Shown piece by piece: positions 59,429 to 64,000 of a DNA stretch of 64,000 bases. Numbering within the stretch: the stretch's first letter is position 1; each line of letters begins with the position of its first letter. This DNA is from Bromus sterilis (lineage: Eukaryota; Streptophyta; Magnoliopsida; Poales; Poaceae). Below the pieces are notes generated by a model, which was not told where the DNA came from, did no database searches, and worked only from the letters and a program-made list of their open reading frames with translations. The position numbers were made by a program, and so were the translations under genes. The stretch covers positions 310,878,031 through 310,942,030 of the forward strand of contig OX465600.1 in assembly GCA_950022295.1 (NCBI GenBank). Reading direction: 5' to 3'.

Positions 59429-59525
59429 TTTGTAATTTGATTTGGAAGCGGATTCACACTTTGGTGCGCGATTTGCTTGGACGAACGGATCAAATCGCCA
59501 TCGTCTCGTCACATAAAATCCTTTA
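59429..59525 (+). repeat. Duplicate of the F-box gene upstream segment
   Basis: TAATTTGATTTGGAAGCGGA through ACGGATCAAATCGCCATCGT to CACATAAAATCC matches 62,818-62,920 upstream of the F-box gene in the same orientation, with substitutions and small indels. Confidence 0.75.
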
Positions 59526-59535
59526 AAAATATATA

Positions 59536-59672
59536 CTCACTCCATTCCTAAATATCAATTTTTGTAGGATTTTATTATAGAGTACATACAGAGCAAAATG
59601 AATAAATATATATTCTAAAATATATCTATATACAGTCGTATGCAATTCATAGTGTAATCTCTAAAAAAATGT
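59536..59672. mobile_element. Stowaway MITE, right end missing
   Basis: After TA it starts CTCACTCCATTCCTAAATAT and holds the family's GAGTACATACAGAGCAAAAT and TATATACAGTCGTATG blocks, then stops at AATCTCTAAAAAAATG without the closing inverted arm. Confidence 0.75.
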
Positions 59673-59749
59673 GTACGTGTTTTCGGTGTTTAAAATAGGT
59701 TTTTTTGGCTTTTCTAGTTTTTCCATGTTTTTCTTTAAATTTGAATGAA

Positions 59750-59916
59750 AAAAAAGAGGCACGACCATGCCTCCGCAGAAGGCACGACTCATGCCTATAA
59801 AAAGAGGCACGAGTCGTGCCTCTAAAAAGAGACATGACCGTGCCTCCGCGGTAGGCTCGAGTCGTGCTTCTTAAAAAGAGGCACGATCGTGCCTCCACAG
59901 GAGGCACGAATGCACT
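59750..59916. repeat. Array of palindromic GGCACGA...TCGTGCC units
   Basis: AAAAAGAGGCACGA or a variant occurs five times at intervals of about 30-40 bases, each pairing with a nearby TCGTGCCTC or CATGCCTCC, so each unit can fold into a hairpin. Confidence 0.7.
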
Positions 59917-59941
59917 TGCGCGAAAGTCACGCCGCGTGCTT

Positions 59942-60081
59942 CAAAAAAGGAAAAAGGGGAACCGTCAGATCGCGCCACTTGGCACGCGCGTGGAGTGCCA
60001 CTTGTCAAGCGCGAAGGCGATGAAAATGTTTATTGGTATGAGTACTCGCTAATTAGTAATTTCGCCAACATGGGTTACAAG
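59942..60081 (+). repeat. 140-bp direct repeat, copy 1
   Basis: ACCGTCAGATCGCGCCACTT to TCGCTAATTAGTAATTTCGC. Matches 60,910-61,050 in the same orientation with about 15% difference by eye. Confidence 0.75.
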
Positions 60082-60909
60082 TTGTAGCAATTAAACCCAA
60101 CGATACAATTCTGTAAGTCGAGTATTAAAGTGATGCTTCTATTTATAAACAAACAAGGTGGGCTATGTAGGAATGGAGTGTACTGACTGAGTAGTGAGCG
60201 CGAAATAGGAAGAAAAGGGAGGAACCTGGCAATAGCCCACAGGGAGCGCTATGGCCTATTTTCAACAGGATTTTGTTTTTTAGATAAAAGGCGACGGTCG
60301 AACCCGAAAAGAGATCGAACCTTGCCTAATTTTGAATTAATAAATTCATCAATCGGTCAGGATTACAAGCACATCGCAATACATAGGAGATGGAAGCAAA
60401 ACGGAAAGAAAGATACACACTACTAGGAAGACCAACCCAATGGCAACTGCAGGAGCCAAGACACATAAAGTTGTTGCCATCGACAAGCACTACGCCTACA
60501 CCAACTAGCCAAATAATCGCCTGGGAGGAAGGCCACACCTTGCAAGCATTGGGCGCCGGCTACAACCACATGCCAAACTTGGAAAACACTAGAGTTGTCT
60601 CCACCGTCGCAAAGGGCCACTACCCTTTCACCCAGGCTCGATGGGTGCCGCACCGGCGAAGTGGCTACCAGTGAGCCCAACTCAATGTTTCCGAGCTGCC
60701 ATAGGACACGCAAGGGGCGCTGACCCGCGAACAACGGAAGATCAACCAGACGCGCCATAGCCGATTGTGGCAGCACGAAGCACGGGCTGCAAGCTTGCAA
60801 TCGAAGCAACTGAACCATGAAGAAGGTCGAAGAGGATGAAGTTGTAAGATCAGGCCGTCATGCTTCGGATCCGAGACACCAACCCGCTCCACTACCAAGA
60901 GCACATCTC
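60082..60909. other. Segment between the 140-bp direct repeats
   Basis: 60,330-60,900 is balanced in base composition and resembles an interspersed repeat (for example CATCAATCGGTCAGGATTAC). No frame has a recognisable domain. Confidence 0.3.
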
Positions 60910-61072
60910 GAAAAAAAGGAAAAAGGAAAACCGTCAGATTGCGCCACTTGGCACGCACGCGGAGCGCCATTTGTCGAGCGCGAAGGGGGTGGACGTGTTC
61001 CTTGGTACGATTACTCGCTAATTAGTGGTTTCGCCGACATGAATTACAAGTGTGAGTGTGAGTGTGAGTGTG
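60910..61072 (+). repeat. 140-bp direct repeat, copy 2, with GTGTGA microsatellite
   Basis: ACCGTCAGATTGCGCCACTT to TCGCTAATTAGTGGTTTCGC, then about four GTGTGA units at 61,049-61,072. Confidence 0.75.
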
Positions 61073-61139
61073 TGACCATTTGTGAGGTCATGGGATTGAT
61101 GCCGTCAGCTAAGCATTGTATGAAACCCATGGACTGGCT

Positions 61140-62040
61140 GCACTGAGTGCGATTCTAACCGACATCTTCAGAAGTCTTTTCTGATCCGAGGTTAAACAAA
61201 ACAAAAATTATGGGGGTCAGAGAGCCTGTCAGACAACCTGAGAGCCATCCTGGTCAGCAAGAGCTGAACAGAAACGATACTCCACAGCCACCAGATCAGC
61301 AACAGATCTGATCCGAGCCGTTAATCACGCTCCAGCCCACAGGTCAGGTGTCATCAACCAAGCTTTAGTGCTTGCCTCCTTATTTGTCAAGGATCCTGTT
61401 CAAGTAAGGTCGTCCTACCGTGCTGTGCAAATCAGCTTTTAAACAGGTTCTGCCGCATCTTTTTTTTAGCGGTGGTTCTGCCGCATCTAAACAGCCGATG
61501 TGGTACTAATAATCAGCAACATGTGTATGCGTATTGCCTGCGGGGTACACATTGCAATCTAGAGTCTAATGGACCGGTTCTGGTAGGTGGCCACTTTTTT
61601 TTAAGTCAGTAAACAATTTTTAAAAATTTCATGTACATTTTATTGAATATATGAAATATAATTTTTATTAAAAATTATTGTTTCATATTGTATTAATATA
61701 TGACATGTGCATTTTATGATTTCTATAAATATATTTTAAAAGTTGCATGGATATTTTTTGTCACTAAATTAACAATTTTGAAAAATATGATGTAATTTTT
61801 TCCTAAATGTTTAAACTATTTTTTTTGTAATTTTTTTAAGAATACCATTCACATAATTTAAAAGTTGCATGCACATTTTTAAACAATAGGTACATATTTT
61901 AAAAATTAAAAAATATATTTTTGAATATTTAAAATGATAATTTTTTTTTAAGAAAACATTCAAGCCATCGAAAGGAAACAAATTCCCGACGATACCACTC
62001 TCTTAAGTATACTATTTATACAAATAGGGTGACCTTTAGT
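61140..62040. other. AT-rich spacer
   Basis: 61,600-61,960 is very AT-rich with ATTTTAAAA-type motifs, similar to 26,160-26,900. No gene seen. Confidence 0.4.
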
Positions 62041-62049
62041 TTAATATTA

Positions 62050-62240
62050 TTCGTGAGTTTATTGGTCGATCTTTAGGTTTTACCTTGCACAATTTTATTT
62101 CTGAGATTAGGAGCTCAAATTTTGGGGCTCACAATCTAGCCAAGCGTACTTTGAATTTAGGGTTAACCATCATGTTTTGTTAGGCCAGCCGGAACTCTTA
62201 ATTTCTTCATTATAAACATTGTGATGGTTAATAATACTTT
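62050..62240 (+). pseudogene. Remnant of a LINE-type RNase H 3' end
   Basis: One frame reads ISEIRSSNFGAHNLAKRTLN, resembling the Asp/His-Asn-Leu-Ala-Arg segment at the end of plant LINE RNase H-like domains, and then breaks down into stops. Only about 60 codons remain. Confidence 0.4.
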
Positions 62241-62817
62241 TGAAAGTTGTATAGAAACAGTATTTTTAAAAACAAGATGGGACTAAATATGGTGGAGTTT
62301 ATTTTTTTTGTAGCAGCTCAACTAGAGTTTGTTCGTTCAACATAATGTTTACATGAATATCGTTTGTGTCATGAGAATGGCCAAGCCAAATGTGTTATGG
62401 CGGACCCAATGTAGTAGAATGTCTAGCTAAATTTTGAGCGCCGACATTCGACTTCCTAGATTCATAATGAAAAGTACATGAAATAAATAAAAAACTTCTT
62501 ACATGTGGTAATATCTCGGGTAACTCATTTGTATCTCCCTCCATGCTCATGGCGATATCCTTAACTAGAAAAAGTATCCCGCGTGTTGCAATGAAAATCT
62601 CCGTAAGAATTTACAATGTAAATAAAAAGGTATAATATGCATGAAACTGAAAATACTCTACAAAAAAAATCAATTTTTCATAGTGCTTGAGGTTTAAATT
62701 TAATCTAAATTCAAAATTCATCTCTATAAGAATTTCTAGTGCAACACGTGAGGTATATTTGTATTTACACAAACGAGTGGGTCTAAGTTTGACCGAGCGA
62801 GCATGCGTGGAGATGCC

Positions 62818-62920
62818 CTTGCAATTTGATTTGGAGACGGATTCAGATTTTGTTGCATGATTTATTTGTTTGGACGGACGGATCAAATCGCCATGGTGGT
62901 GGTCACATAAAAATCCCTTC
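62818..62920 (+). repeat. F-box upstream segment, partner of 59,429-59,525
   Basis: CAATTTGATTTGGAGACGGA through ACGGATCAAATCGCCATGGT to CACATAAAAATCC, about 100-200 bases before the F-box ATG. Confidence 0.7.
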
Positions 62921-63020
62921 TTTCTCCCGTGCCCAAACAAACCGGAGTCTTGGGAGCTCGTTCGGCTCACCATTGATGATAGATACCGACCGACGAGGGG
63001 AGGGGAACAAGATCGGAACC

Positions 63021-64000
63021 ATGGATCGGGCCGCCAAGAGGGCGCTGGAGTGGCCGCCGCCGGCAGCCGAACAGAGGGACGCCAAGAAGCCATGCTGCCA
63101 CCGCGACCCCCCTCCTCCGGTCACCACCGGCGGCAGAGGCGTGCCGGAGATCTCCTCCCTCCTCTCCTCGCTCTCCGTCGCCAAGCGGCCTTCCACCCCT
63201 CCCGCCCCGCCCCTCAAGCGCCCCCGCCGTCACTACCACGACGACGCCCTCCAAGCCCGGATGCGAGGTACCGCCGGCCACCACGAAGCTCCGACTCCGA
63301 TCCGATCCATCACACCGTTAACCCATTGCTCTGCTGCAGGACTAGCGATCCGCTGCCGCGGGACGGCGGGCATGGACGAGGACGAGGAGAACCGGGAGCG
63401 GGACTGGGCGGGCTTCCTGCCGGAGCTGCTCGGGCTGGTCTGCGAACGGATCCCTCTCGCCGACGTGCCCCGGTTCGGCGCCGTCTGCAGGCACTGGCGC
63501 TCCTGCGCGTTCCCGGTGTACCCGGCCGACGCCGCGCCCGTCCTGCTCAGCGCCGCCCTCGCCGGCGCCGGCGCCGTCCGCTGCTACAGCCCCCACCTGC
63601 GCAAGATGTTCGTCCTCGCCGCCCCTCCCCTGCCCGAGGGCAGTAGGGTCTTCTCGGCGGCCGCCGGCGGCTGGGTCATGCTCAAGACGCCCAGCAACAC
63701 CGTCGTGCTCGCCAACCTGCTAGACGGGACCGTGCACCAGACCCCCAAACGAGACGGCGACGATCAGGGCTTCCTCTTCTGCGCGCCGCGTCGCCGTCAT
63801 GGCGACAATGCCCAAAACGGCAACCCTCCCAACGACTGCCGCTTCGACGTGTTCGCCGTTCACGCCGGTTCCGACACCATCAGGTTCCAGAGCTGGAGCG
63901 GCGGGAGCAGCGGCGGCTGGGAGAGCGTCGAGCATCAGAACTGGTCAGGAAGGCCCCTCTGCTGCAGCCCGGTGATGCACAAGGGGCTGCTCTACTGCCT
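63021..64000 (+). CDS. F-box protein with DUF295-like domain, 3' end outside window
   Basis: The ATG at 63,021 (context ACCATGG) opens a frame that stays open to the window edge. After a Pro/Arg-rich lead (KRPRRHYHDD) comes an F-box of about 40 residues starting near 63,396 (FLPELLGLVCERIPLADVPR, then RHWRSC), then sequence typical of the plant DUF295/KIB beta-propeller region (GGWVMLKTPSNTVVLANLLD). F-box proteins bring substrates to SCF ubiquitin ligases. A GT-AG segment at 63,268-63,339 (72 bp, no stop, divisible by three, with pyrimidine-rich 3' end CTCTGCTGCAG) may be an intron; either reading keeps the frame. Target unknown. Confidence 0.8.
   Translation, partial: MDRAAKRALEWPPPAAEQRDAKKPCCHRDPPPPVTTGGRGVPEISSLLSSLSVAKRPSTPPAPPLKRPRRHYHDDALQARMRGTAGHHEAPTPIRSITPLTHCSAAGLAIRCRGTAGMDEDEENRERDWAGFLPELLGLVCERIPLADVPRFGAVCRHWRSCAFPVYPADAAPVLLSAALAGAGAVRCYSPHLRKMFVLAAPPLPEGSRVFSAAAGGWVMLKTPSNTVVLANLLDGTVHQTPKRDGDDQGFLFCAPRRRHGDNAQNGNPPNDCRFDVFAVHAGSDTIRFQSWSGGSSGGWESVEHQNWSGRPLCCSPVMHKGLLYC

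Overview
The window looks like nuclear DNA of a Triticeae grass (wheat, Aegilops or barley type). The reasons are the very GC-rich, third-position-GC codons of the genes, the sea of nested transposons between them, Stowaway MITEs, tRNA-derived SINEs of the Au type, a CACTA element with tandem GGTCCCGGTT/AACCGGGACC subterminal motifs, and a long-LTR chromodomain gypsy element. No bacterial or organellar genes were seen. The species and chromosome cannot be fixed from the sequence alone.

Layout. 1-11,014: two tandem CHX-type cation/H+ antiporter genes; the first lacks its 5' end at the window edge, the second (5,713-11,014) is complete with one 2.9 kb intron carrying two MITEs. 11,015-12,655: a patchwork of a gene fragment, a CACTA end, a 97-bp copy of the nearby CHX coding sequence, and the leader plus LTR of a minus-strand copia-like element. 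12,656-24,416: an 11.8 kb CACTA (En/Spm) transposon inside that LTR, with TGA target duplications, a decayed TNP2 transposase gene, a second gene coding a Transposase_24 protein joined to a Ulp1-like protease, and a 670-bp tandem array. 24,437-29,893: AT-rich repeats, including a tandem unit with a 350-bp Helitron-like insertion. 29,894-43,554: a gypsy retrotransposon (GGTAT target duplication) whose 5' LTR holds a 2,154-bp solo-LTR-like insertion. 43,555-48,500: intergenic DNA with nested MITEs and a palindrome-ended element. 48,566-54,803: a complete four-exon wall-associated receptor-like kinase (WAK) gene whose 3.6 kb first intron contains a Stowaway element and a SINE. 54,804-63,020: intergenic repeats. 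63,021-64,000: the 5' part of an F-box gene running off the window.

The host genes are the CHX pair (endomembrane or plasma-membrane cation/proton exchange), the WAK (cell-wall sensing kinase) and the F-box protein (candidate ubiquitin-ligase adaptor). Nothing suggests they act in one pathway; they are islands in repeat DNA. The most notable points are the recently copied CHX fragment beside its source gene, an Asn-to-Asp change giving a double-Asp motif in the first CHX copy, the complete protease catalytic motif set in the otherwise broken CACTA gene, an extra coiled-coil ORF upstream of gag in the gypsy element, and several insertion histories that can be dated relative to each other by target duplications.
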